DNA from: Protonemura montana
Taxonomy: Eukaryota > Arthropoda > Insecta > Plecoptera > Nemouridae
Length of the DNA: 64,000 bases
Assembly (NCBI GenBank): GCA_947568835.1
Contig: OX387605.1
Coordinates: forward strand, 9,304,418-9,368,417
Direction: 5' to 3'
In this document: positions 13,501-31,758 of the stretch, piece by piece
Numbering within the stretch: position 1 is the first letter of the stretch
Layout of the letters: each line of letters opens with the position of its first letter
Translations under genes and position numbers: made by a program
The notes under the pieces: model-generated
The model's input: the letters and a program-made list of their open reading frames with translations, nothing else
The model's database searches: none
Told to the model about the DNA's origin: nothing

Positions 13501-16500
13501 ACTCATGTACACCGGCTCCAACGTGCTACCCATCGCGCGATTCCTGCAGCTCACGCACATCAAGCAGGCATGCAAAAACGAGGTGGGTGTGATGTATTGT
13601 TAAATTTTTATCGCTCATAGTAACTATTCTTAACTATTAACTGAAGGATCATCGATTAAAATATGTGGTCACAGATTGCAGAGAATCCCAATTTACCTCC
13701 ACAGGCATACAAAATAAAGACCTCATTTGGATTAAGAATCTTTAATTTAAATTTACTCTGCCAACTGCCATATAGAGCAATGAAAGAGCAATCTCCAACT
13801 GCCAAGGAGATTGCTCTTTATTGTTATACAAGCATATTGGTTTATTTTTCCATTTTGGCCGAGGCATAATTTAGTGCGTATTTCTCTTTTAACTTCATAG
13901 CTATGAATGCTGTAAATATTTTATCATTTATATTTGCCGAGTTGTAAACCTTTTTTCTTCTAGGCGCAAATGTCGGAGATAATGCAACGCAGTATCTTGG
14001 GTCAGCTGTTGCCTGAGGCTATGGTCAATTACCTGGAGAACCACAGCGCAGAGAAGTTTGCGCAAATCTTTCTTGGCGAGTTCGACACTCCCGAGGCGAT
14101 CTGGAACGCAGAAATGCGGCGCATGCTGATCGAGAAGGTGGCTGCACACATTGCCGAGTTCAGCCCGCGGCTGCGTAGCAACACACGTGCACTGTACACT
14201 CACTGCGCGATACCCGTCGTCCGGTTCCCACAGCTCGAGCACGAGCTTTTCTGCAACATATTCTATCTGCGGCATTTGTGCGATACTACCAAGTTCCCTG
14301 ACTGGCCAATACCAGAACCGGTGAGTGGTTTATATTTTCTTTTGCTTGGCATTCTAGGGTTGTGTCTTAGAAATTAAGTCTACTTGTTACGCTCTTCCGT
14401 ATTAGATACCTAAATTAATTTAATAATTTATAATTTGATAATTGTGGTTCAGTTCAAATTCTACTCAGCCAAGTAATTCTTAAATTGTTTTTTTCTTTCA
14501 ACTTTTGCAATAATTGATTCATTTCTCCCTAGGTGAAACTTCTGAAAGAGGTGCTTGAGGCTTGGAAGAAGGAGGTAGAGAAGAAGCCCCCACAAATGTC
14601 TGTGGATGAAGCGTACGCAGTGCTGGGTCTGAAACGTGGCTCGGAACATGAAGAAGCCGATGCGCGCAAAGCGTACTACCGCCTGGCACAGAAGTACCAC
14701 CCAGACAAGAACCCCGAGGGCCGGGAGAAGTTTGAGGCAGTCAGCAAAGCTTATGAGTTCCTATGCAGTCGAAGCCTATGGACTAGTCAGGGGCCAAACC
14801 CTGATAACATCGTTCTGATCCTACGAGCCCAAAGCATTCTGTTTCACCGGTACTCGGAAGAGCTCCAACCATACAAGTACGCCGGATATCCGCAACTTAT
14901 CAAGACCATCGAGATGGAAACTGCTGACGATCGGCTGTTTTCAAAAGCTGCTCCCTTATTGGCCGCCGCTAGCGAGCTTGCATATCACACGGTGCACTGT
15001 TCTGCGCTAAATGCAGAAGAATTGCGCCGTGAACGAGGCTTGGATGTGTTGCAAGATGCCTATTCCCGTTGTGTGTCCGTACTGAATGCGTCGTCGAAAC
15101 CCGTAGAGGTGTGCGTTCAAGTTTGCACCCATGTGACAAGGTGCTACGGAGTTTCCGCTCAATTCCAAGGGTGTCGTGACCGTATAGTCGAGTCGCCACA
15201 GCTTGTCAAGGATCTGTGCCGAATACTCTACTTTAAACACCTGACACGGCTTTGCTCTGTCGCTACCGAGTGCGTAGCGGCTTTTGCAATCGACGGCATC
15301 CTTCAGATGCAGCTGCTCAAAGCCGGTGCTCTATGGCACATGCTTTTGTTCATGTTTAGCTACGATTTCACGCTGGAGGAAGGAGGGGTTGAACGCAGTG
15401 AGGAAGCAAACCAACAAGAGGTTTCTAACAATCTTGCCAAGTTGGCGGTTCGGGCGTGTGCGAGGTTGGGTGGTTATTTGGAAGGAGAACTGGCCACTCC
15501 AAATAATCCGGTAGCAAAAGACTTGCTGACAAGGTTGCTGACACCATATCTGGCACGTCAGTTAACGTTAGATAAGCCAGCTGACATTCTTAAAACATTG
15601 AACAGCAACTGTGAAAACCCCTACCTCCTCTGGAACAATGGAACAAGAGCAGAGTTATGTGAATTCCTAGAGGAGCAAAGACAAGCTCGTCTCAATAACG
15701 ATTCGGAGATGGATTCTTTGCTAGGAACTGACGAATTTGTCTTCTCATCTCATGGAAAAGAGCTTATTATTGGTGAAATATTTGTGCGCATTTACAATCA
15801 ACAGCCCACTTTCCCCATCGAAAACCCGAAAGAGTTCACAATCGATTTGCTGGAATTCCTCACAGTTCAAACCAACCACCTCGCTGCTGTCGGGAAAGCT
15901 ATGGCCACCAAAGAAACTAAAGAACGAATTGACAATGTTGTCAGTGCACTTGAAGCATTGTCAAATGTCATAAAAAATAACACAGGTGAGCAATTTTGGT
16001 TTTTTACACAGGAAACAATTTGTGAAGTTGCCAGGAAGTGTTTGGTTGCAGTGTGCATTGAATGTCAACTTTTTATCTGTGACTCAGGGGTGGAGATTCA
16101 GTGCATTGGGCACTTCCGATTGCTGTTTGGTTTGCTGAGTGCTGAGAGCTCTAAGGCCGTACAGAAAGGCGCACTAGAGCTGGTCTCATGCGTGACGAGG
16201 AACAAGGAGTGTGTCAACGACATTGCTGCCACGGACGTGCTGGTCCATCTGCTGCTAACATTAAACTCCCTTGTCGAATCCCAGTCAACGTCTCTCGATA
16301 CTCTCTATGCCCTCATGTCCACCACCAAGATTGTCAAGGATGCACTTTCTAAAGGTAAGAGCTTACCATTGAAAAGGATAGCTTTTTTGCTTCAGCCCAC
16401 GGTTACTTCAGCATAAGATTTTATTGAGAAACTTCAAAGCAGTGCAAACTAACAAATCAGCTAAGCTGCCTTGAAATGTTTTACAAACTTTTTGCCAATC

Positions 16501-19354
16501 CCTTTTGTTTGTTGTTTGTGGACAAGTGCAATCCCTACAATTTAGTAATTTCTTGAAGAAAAGTTATGTTATAGAAGCAAAATTAAGTTACAAATTTAAA
16601 AATGTATTTGGTTTTTCGTCGATGCTTAAACCTCTTGTGATCTCGGCGCTTTGAATTTCCAGGAGCCGTCATCTACCTACTAGACCTGTTCTGCAACTCG
16701 AGTACGCCAGCTGTGCGCGAGAAGAGCGCGGAACTGCTCGCGCGCATGGGGGCCGACAAGCTTGTAGGGCCACGCGTGCGTCTAGCACTGGTGCGGTTCC
16801 TGCCCGCCGTGTTTGCCGATGGCATGCGCGACAACCCACAGGCGTGCGTCCACACGTTCGAAGGCGTGCACGAGAACCCAGAACTAATCTGGGACACAGA
16901 TGCTCGGGTCAGGGTGTCCAAGACCATTGCGGCGCTCAGGGAAGAGTGAGTTTCATTCTTATTTTGACAACGTCTTTTCTTTGGTCTGCTAAAGCTTTTC
17001 GTTTATGCATTCAATTCGCCTAACTGTTGTTAAAATTCCAAGCCTATCGTTGGAAAATCATTAGATTAGTTTGTTTATGCTTATCACATTCAACCTTACT
17101 CACATCAGCATGGTTTGCATTTTTGCAAGGCTTAAGTTTTGCGTAGGTAACTGAAGATCTTGTAAGTTTTTCTCTTTCGAATTAGTTACACAGCTTAAAG
17201 GTCACATAAAGCATGTCTGTCATTGTTGAGAAAGTTTGAGGGCCCAGGGGCCCTTTGGTGAATCAAGTTTATCTGCATTTGATTGGAATGATTGTGTGGA
17301 AACACAGAAACCTAAAACAAGAGCACCCAAAAGCCAGGAAAAAAAAATCTTCTTGGGGTATCAAACCCTTACTTTTGCAGCCAATGTTTGGATCATTGAC
17401 CTTTAGAGATATGCATTTCCTAGAGGAACTTCTAACGCAGTCTTGCAACTCTGTAGGCACTACGCAGCCCAACGGCAGAACCCGCAGGTCTCGTGGAGTG
17501 TCCCAGAGGAGAACGTGATTGCGTCGTCAGCAGGGACGACCGAGCTGGTGATAGGCGGAGTCTACCTGCGCCTGTTTGTGGCCAATCCTGGCTGGGTGCT
17601 GCGACGGCCAAAGGAGTTCCTCTCGGAACTGATGGACTCGTGTCTTGGGATGATGGCCAAAGAGAAACCAGATGCAAGTGAACCACTTCAAACATTACCT
17701 ACTTAATCATTTTCTATGACTTGTGTATCTGTAACCCATCAGTATTTTTCAACACAGGAATTAACTTCCAAACTTTCCAAATCCAGCTTCTAAAGCATCT
17801 GTGTGTACATTTGTGTAATGTTTTTGCTATGCAGGTGGATTCGTTGGAGCTTGCAACCGGCGCGCTGGTGTGCCTGCTGCAGGCGCAACCGGCACTGGCG
17901 GACCAGGTGCCGGCCCTGGGACACATACCCCGGCTGTGCCGGCAGATGGGTGTTGGCCAGTCACAACCGGACAACCCTACCCCCAAAGCTGCTATCCTCA
18001 TTTTGCACCAGCTGGCCACCAGTGAGGTATGTCCCAAGCTACTAGGTCCCTTATTTTTGGAATTATAGGCATTTTTAATCTGTCTTGATAGGTGCAGTTG
18101 TCATTACAAGTTGCAGTGTAAAGATTCAATCCCCTTGTTGTCAATGTTTCATTGTAGGCTGCAAGACTTGTTTTAGTTTTTATTGAACATAGTACTAGTT
18201 AAAACTAGTGAATATCAAAAATACAGCTGGGAATTTACTTAGCAAACAAACCCAACTACAGAAAATAAATTATGTAACGGTATTACAAGGTTGCTCTGCT
18301 TTTCCGCAATTTGACATGGAGTTTCCAGTAAAAATAAAACAAATATAATATGCAACATGTAATATAGTTCCACAATGAGTGTTTGCCCCCCACTAACAAT
18401 ATATTCCGAGCATGTTTGCAGTGACGTTTTCAGGAAGGAAATAACGAGTTACCCTATTAATCTAGATTGTATCACGCCCCTTTGACGCAACACTAGGGAT
18501 GACACGCAAATAGGTAGCCCCAACCATCTGTGTTATATAAACTGAATTTCCATTTGATTTCTAGGCATGCATCCAAACGCTTGGCCACACCGAATGCGTG
18601 AGCCCGTTGAAACGAGCAATGCAGGCCCGCAAGGACATGGTCGGAGTCGCTTGCGAAACACTCAACCGTATGTTTTCTGCAAACCAAGACCAGCTGATCA
18701 AGCAGGCGCTGGACTCAGACATGGTCTCGTATCTTCTCGGCCTGCTCGAGGGGCGGCTGGACGCGATTGCCAACCCGGCCATGACGAAGGCGCAGATCGT
18801 GAAGGCACTGAAGGCAATGAGTCGTAGTCTGCTGCTCGGAGAGAGGGTGACAGCGCTGTTGGATAAGTCGAGCGTCTGGGCCGAGTACCGTGACCAGAAG
18901 CATGACTTGTTCATAAGTACAACACAGCACGCTGGCTACCTTACAGGTACTTATTTTCGATACAGGGATGGAGTTTGGTCAGAGTTTGCGTGTGATAGAG
19001 GGTGCTGGTTACAATTAGCTGTCCTCCAAAGTCTGCTGAAAAAAGTTATGAGTATTGGAACTTTTTGAGATCGTTCTTTGAGCCAGATGGCTTATGATTT
19101 GCCCAAGACGTGGTTTTCAATTTATTTCATTTGCTGCCTCTATGTATCAGGAAACTTTTTATACCTTTTTAAAACCTTCAGACTTTGATAGCATCCATTT
19201 CTACCTTGATTGCTATCTGCTGTCATTTCAAGAGGTTGCTAACAAGCTTGCATCTGTTCCAGCGGGCACCCCTGCAACCGCTGGGTATCTCACTCAAGGT
19301 AACACAAAGAAGCTGCCAGATGCACCTCCACCACTGGAGGGTGATGACCTTTAG
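7567..19354 (+). CDS. DNAJC13: DnaJ homologue subfamily C member 13 / RME-8, endosomal co-chaperone
   Basis: Fifteen coding exons give 2236 aa (human 2243): 7567-7634, 8832-9102, 9266-9466, 9594-9739, 9862-12157, 12563-12765, 13300-13582, 13964-14320, 14533-15985, 16088-16354, 16663-16945, 17457-17673, 17835-18026, 18565-18946, 19263-19354. RME-8 recruits Hsc70 to early endosomes and acts in WASH/retromer sorting. The N-terminus keeps K17, W20, Y24 and R26 (KHSWKGKYKR), residues reported to bind PI(3)P. A GYF-like segment ([12 protein letters not shown]...) spans about 980-1030. The J domain is about 1296-1355 with HPD at codon 14698-14706. Four IWN repeats are visible ([42 protein letters not shown]). 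Exon 12 ends at a GC donor. Intron 9 (15986-16087) is 102 nt with no stop. The short exon 1 was chosen by homology. Identity is certain; exact retention of intron 9 is not. Confidence 0.97.
7635..8831 (+). other. Intron 1 of DNAJC13, with a poly-C tract
   Basis: This 1.2 kb intron is the longest in the gene. It contains an uninterrupted cytosine run of about 18 bases near 8073-8088 and otherwise AT-rich sequence. No exon or repeat family is recognisable. Confidence 0.6.
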
Positions 19355-20776
19355 TAAGAGGTCCCAAAAAACCCAATGCACCATTTTTTTCAGAGCTTTA
19401 AAACACACATATTCCGTTCAATATAATGAATATTTAATACTAATGATTAGTTACTACATAATTTTAAGGAGAAATGTAAATTAAGTTGTGCTTCAATGTT
19501 ACAACTACAAGGCATATGAACCCTTTGTGTTTATTGGCTGTTTACGACTAATGATGATAAAAGAAAAGCTGAGCTCAAAAGTGACGGAAACTGAATTTCC
19601 AGGCCAGGAATAGGGTGGCGCTGTGATAATGCGAGCTTTTTTGTTAAACAAAATAACGCTTGGCCCCACTATTAAGTTTGGATGTTGTCTTTTGAATTAC
19701 CTGTGTATTACATTTGATTCTACATACTTGCCTTATCATATTATTTGCTTCGTTTTCACTGTTTTGTATGCGTAAATAGAAGCTTGCAATACCAACTATA
19801 TGTCAATGTTCATATATTAGATAATTGAATACCTAAGTAAGGGAGATTCTTTACTATAAGAGCATGAGTATTGCATGCTGAAGTATTTTTGCCCTAAAAA
19901 CAAGGTGGTAAAAATGCATTTAAATTATTTGAACCATTTGTTATCTATGAAATATAAATTGAACTGATTGAGCTTTGAGGAACAGCTCAAAATGAATAAG
20001 CAATAGGTGCACACCAATTAGCTATAACTGCACCAGTAATAATAAAATATCAAGTTGACATAGTAATTTAAATATAGTGTATTTAAATTGACTATAGCTT
20101 GCTATATATTTATATATATATACTGCAGAATAATGATTGGGAATCAATGCAGAATTAGTTCTACCATATTTAGTAGAATTCTGTAGATTTGTCATACTAT
20201 CTAGATGTGATGCACAAATTAGGAATTTCGATTTTATAACAGTTCGCTTAGAAGTGATCTTCTGGTTTCGTTTCTTAATAACATGCACAATCAACCAGCA
20301 ATTGCAGTGATTTTGTTGCAGTGTTTTGTGTTAACTCGAAGATGACTTCTTGGCCTGATATTATAAAATGAATTTCTTGAATATGCAATTACAAGACCAC
20401 ATTAGTAGGGCTTCATCCTACAATCATATGTTATGTCTTGTCTCAACTTTGTCATCGTTGTCATACAGATGACAAAGTGTCCTTATGTTTATATACTATG
20501 TATGTACCCACTTATGAAGACTATCAACACATTTATTTTTATAAGATAAGTGAAATATTAAATCTTATTATAACTCCAATTTACATTCATACTGGATTAT
20601 TGTCTTCTCTTATGTCTAATTAATAAAATATCAATGCCATTGTTGTCTTATAATTACACAGTATTCCAAAAAGGTAACAGTGCCAAAAGTTTGGTAGGTG
20701 AATCAGGTAAGGAGAAAGTAGGAAACTATGCAACTTACCGAATTATAAATGGCCTATTGCAACTGAAAAAGAGTGG

Positions 20777-20822
20777 TTTGCAATTTATTTGCAATCTTAT
20801 TTAAATTGCAAACGCTTGCAAT
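20777..20822. repeat. Short inverted repeat
   Basis: The arms TTTGCAATTTA (20777-20787) and TAAATTGCAAA (20812-20822) are perfect reverse complements with a 24-base loop that itself contains TTGCAAT. Further copies of the TTGCAA word lie close by. It may be a fragment of a foldback element or chance in AT-rich DNA. Confidence 0.5.
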
Positions 20823-20879
20823 GTGCAGGGTATTTTATTTTTATGAACACTACTACTGTCTCAAAAATCGATATCCAAA

Positions 20880-20960
20880 TGGGGACTCGAACCACGATCT
20901 CTTGGATTTGTGCCATTCGAGAAATATATGCTAACACACAATACTAAAGCAATTTTCTCA
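20880..20960 (-). repeat. Possible tRNA-derived SINE remnant (B box only)
   Basis: On the minus strand the sequence reads GTGGTTCGAGTCCCC, a perfect match to the pol III B-box consensus GGTTCGANTCC with the flanks expected of a tRNA T arm. No convincing A box or cloverleaf can be drawn upstream, so this is not a working tRNA gene. Confidence 0.35.
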
Positions 20961-21455
20961 AGAAGGGATTCTCATTCCTTGGGCTTTTCTCGTAATGCCA
21001 TCTTCAGCAAATCTTCAGCTATTTTGTTGTGGCTAGAATTTTCTTCTTTCCATTTCAAACCCAACCGCCTCAAAATATTGCTCCGCGCAGGCGCTGTGAG
21101 AAGACTTTAATGGTGGATAGATTTGTATTTACAGTCCCCTCTTCACCACTGAATGTTTTACCGCATGATTATTTACTATAATGTAACGTTTCATAAATAG
21201 AGAATATTATCGAAGGGAGAAGTAACTTTGTTGTTCTCTTTTTTAAAGTGTCTTCGCTTACAAGGATCGCAGGACTACGAGTATACTTGGTAATCACCAA
21301 AATCATAACCAAAAAATATTTGCATCAACAATTGTCACCCTATCCTTCTCTGTTAGCAATTTAATCCATTGATTAACTACATATATCTTGGAAGTGTAAG
21401 TTCGTTCGTATTTTAACACCAAACTATTTCAGGCTGGTCGACCCTAAACAAAATT

Positions 21456-23510
21456 ATGGCAGACGTTCGGGATATTCTCGACATCGAGGCAGCGCCCTCT
21501 ACGCAAGAGCTGACACGAGAGACTATACTAGGAGATAGGCTAAAGAAGAAGCCTGTTCCTATTATAAAAGTTTCAAAGCGCCCTGAGGGCATGAATCGTG
21601 AGGTTTTTGCACTGTTGTATAATGACAATAAAGATGCACCACCGCTATTTCCGACAGACACTGGTAAAGGCTACAAACAAAAGGCCAAGCTCGGAATGCA
21701 ACATGCTCGATCGTGGAAGTGGATGCCATTTACAAATCCAGCCAGGACTGACGGCGCTGTTTTCCATCATTGGAGGCGAACTGCCGATGAGGGGAAAGAA
21801 TACCAGTTTGCCAAATTTAATAAACAAGTGCCGATACCTTCATACAACGATGTTGAATATGCACAGTGTCTGAATTCTGACACATGGACTCGGGAAGAAA
21901 CTGATCATCTATTGGATCTCTGCAAAAGATTTGACTTGCGATTCATAATCGTACATGATCGCTGGGACAGAACCAAATTCAAAGACCGGTCTGTGGAACA
22001 GATAAAGGAGCGATATTATGGATTGAGTGGGTCATTAATTCAGGTAAATTATAGTTAATGTTAAATTTACTGAGGTAGTAATATGGGGTAATTTTAACTT
22101 CATTTTTTAGTTTCCTTCTTAAAATTAGTTCTTATTTATTCTGTATTTTGTTTAATCTCTGAGAACACCTGTTGGCATTCTTAATCATTCAGCTGCGTCA
22201 AGGGAAAGATGCGAAAGTCTACACTTTTGATGCTGATCATGAAACAAGGAGAAAAGAGCAACTGAAACGTTTGTACGAACGCACCGCAGAGCAAGTAGAA
22301 GAGGAACAAGTTCTTCAAGCTGAACTGAAAAAAATTGAGTTGCGAAAGAAGGACCGTGAGAAGAAGCAACAAGATCTTCAGAAGCTGATCTCTGCAGCTG
22401 AGAGTCAAGCAGAAACAAGAAAGACAGAGAAGAAAATTGCAAAACGGAGAAGTCTTCCTAACACTATTCGGCCTAGGCAAACTGAAACAGGAGTGAGTAT
22501 AATGATCTCAATTTGTGAAGGAATTTTCCTTTACTTTCCTAAATGAAAATGAAATCTAAAAATTCAAAATTTCTCCACAGACAGTGGAGCTTACTGGAAT
22601 CAAGTTCCCTGACCAGAGAAGTAGTGGAATATTTTTGCGCTCACACCGTATGAAATTGCCCGTTAGTGTCGGGCAAAAGAAATCAAAGGCCATTGAAAAA
22701 TCCCTCGAAGAGCTGCACATAGGTAAGTATTATTTACTTTTTCTTCTTAGCATGTCCACAGTAAAAAGTGAGTAATAAAGTAGAAATAAAATGTATTGTA
22801 CTATAATATAACCACAATGGTTTCTACTGTTATTCAAGTCTTGAAATACCTGCAACACCTAGCTTTTCTCAGGATAATCCAGTGTTGTTGGCAGACATTT
22901 GATATAATTATGTTGTCTTATGTGGAGAGGTAGTGGCAGTGGAAACTTTAACAATAAGTGTTTCTCTTCCAGACCCTAACCCTATCCCAACGGAGGAAAT
23001 TGCGCAACACTTCAACGAGCTTCGTAATGATTTAGTCCTCAAACTCGAATGGAAAACTGCTGTGGAGCACAGCGATTTTGAGAATGAAGCACTTCGACTG
23101 CAGTTTGAAGCTCTTAGTCCCGGGAAGGTTAGTGAAATTGATACATTGATACTTGAAGCTTGTAGATCAAGGAGAATGGTATTAAGAAAAAATTGCCATT
23201 CTAATCTACAGGCTAGTAATTCATTGTGTGTATGACTAAAAATGTCAATTCCTAGGCACTTTCTATTACCAATCTACCTACCTACCTAAAAAAAATGTAT
23301 GCAGGGTTCCCAATGCAATAACTCTCAAATTGAAGTTGTTATTTTTAACCATTTCAGACATTGGTGGTTACGAAAACAAATTTCAGCCAGCTCTACCAGC
23401 CCATAGAAAACAGAACGGCAAATGCAACAATAACAAGCGACCCAGCAGCCCACAAATCTACTGGAGAAATTATCGATGTTGTGGGGTCTCCCAGTAGCGT
23501 AATTTTCTAA
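21456..23510 (+). CDS. DMAP1: DNA methyltransferase 1-associated protein 1
   Basis: Five exons, 21456-22043, 22193-22492, 22581-22722, 22973-23127 and 23358-23510, all GT-AG and in frame, give 445 aa (human 467). DMAP1 is a nuclear subunit of the TIP60/NuA4 acetyltransferase and SRCAP chromatin complexes. It begins MADVRDILDIE. The SANT/Myb-like domain is TWTREETDHLLDLCKRF through VEQIKERYYG (about 143-195). A highly charged coiled-coil region rich in E/K/R/Q follows in exon 2. Exon 3 carries the family block TGIKFPDQRSSG..LRSHRMKLPVSVGQKKSKAIE, and exon 4 carries PNPIPTEEIAQHFNELRNDLVL. The C-terminal tail is short and unlike human. The ATG is the first in the frame and matches the family N-terminus. 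It converges on METTL5. Confidence 0.96.
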
Positions 23511-23942
23511 AGTGCTACTCCGGTTGTTAAGAACAAAGTTGCAAGTGCAGTAAGATAGATATCTATGCCATATTTCAAATGCAATGCCCATTGTAAATAA
23601 TCTATCTAGCATACGCAAGGCTGAATGGTTACACCTTTGAGAAACCCATTCTTTTCTCTAAGGTTACGCTCAATGATTATCAGCTCTAGGGCGTGATATA
23701 AACTTCATGAATGAGATTGAAACATCCCTGCATTAATTAAGCTTGTATAGTAGATGGAATGAGGCCAACAAAGGATTGAAAATTGAAATTGACACTGCTT
23801 CTATCAATTGACCAATTTATTAAAAAATAATTAACAACATCATGTAAAGGTGAAATGGTCTGGGAGAGCAATGGTTTAGTAAAAGTTGAAGCAATCGGTG
23901 GCAATATGCTGAATAAAGTCGATAATGTCTATATGGTTCTTC
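23511..23942. other. Convergent 3' region between DMAP1 and METTL5
   Basis: The two 3' UTRs share 432 bp. AATAAA for METTL5 reads on the minus strand at 23816-23821. No canonical signal is obvious for DMAP1; AATAAT at about 23596 is the nearest variant. Confidence 0.6.
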
Positions 23943-25251
<1,309 letters not shown>

Positions 25252-25424
25252 TTATTGGGCACTACGCTTCTTGCAGTTTTATTCCTTTTTAATTGTGTTG
25301 AGTGTATAAAGAGAAATGTAACCAAATATTTACAATCCGAGACCCCACAGCCCTTTATAGCAAATTGTCTGTCTATGTTAACAATTTAGAAGGCCCTTCA
25401 CTGACAGCTGACAATCGTGTCGCC
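25252..25424. promoter_or_regulatory. Compact divergent promoter of INIP(-METTL5) and IARS2
   Basis: Only 173 bp separate the INIP and IARS2 start codons, so both promoters and 5' UTRs must lie here. If IARS2 instead used the in-frame upstream ATG at 25302, the gap would fall to 50 bp. No TATA box is evident. Confidence 0.65.
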
Positions 25425-31188
<5,764 letters not shown>

Positions 31189-31758
31189 AGTTATTTTTTA
31201 TGTTAGGTTTGCCTTTTAATTTGTGCTACAATAAGCATAATTGCTTTACTGTGATGATTTATTTGCTGATTTATCATGCGATAGAATATGATCTAAATAT
31301 TTAATTTAAATTTAATTGGCTAGTTTGAGTTAATTTTTTAGTTTGTTTGTGTGGAGTGGAAATAAGAAACGACTTGTTGATATTGTACTCTTTTTTTTTC
31401 CTTCAAAATCTTATAGATCAGATCAGATATAGGACTATATTACGTGTTAGTTTCTGGATTTTTGAGTTGAAACTTACCCTTGTCATATTATGTTTATTAC
31501 TGTATGATCTGGAAAAAAAGTGTGTGGTGATAATGAAGTTCATTGGGTCTATGGCAGCGTGCATGCATTCGTAATCAATCGCAATTATGTATTTCGCGCT
31601 TTTTGGTAGTCAAGGACAAGAGTGAAGAGGTAGGGGAAAGGAAAGGTCATGCGTCACTCGAAATGGCTCGTGTCCCTGACAGAAGGAAGTAAAAAACTCA
31701 AGAACTCTCACAGGCAATAGCACCAAGAAACCAGGAAATAAGAGTTTAGAATTTCGAA
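31189..31758. other. Spacer: IARS2 3' UTR and Pelle/IRAK 5' region
   Basis: This holds 570 bp of AT-rich sequence between tandem genes. No canonical AATAAA follows IARS2 closely. A purine-rich stretch at 31615-31740 precedes the Pelle/IRAK ATG. No exon is recognisable. Confidence 0.55.

Larger units (their letters stand above)
19355..21455. other. Intergenic spacer between DNAJC13 and DMAP1
   Basis: This is 2.1 kb of AT-rich sequence with no coding exon. It holds a short TA-rich run (20103-20125), a small inverted repeat (20777-20787 with 20812-20822) and a tRNA-like B box on the minus strand near 20884-20898. The DMAP1 5' UTR ends it; a pyrimidine tract and AG at 21431-21432 suggest a 5' UTR intron. 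Confidence 0.55.

Noticed and set aside
25302-25424. Upstream in-frame ATG as the IARS2 start
   Set aside because: The added 41 residues do not look like a mitochondrial presequence, and the 25425 ATG has a much better context. It is kept only as an alternative.
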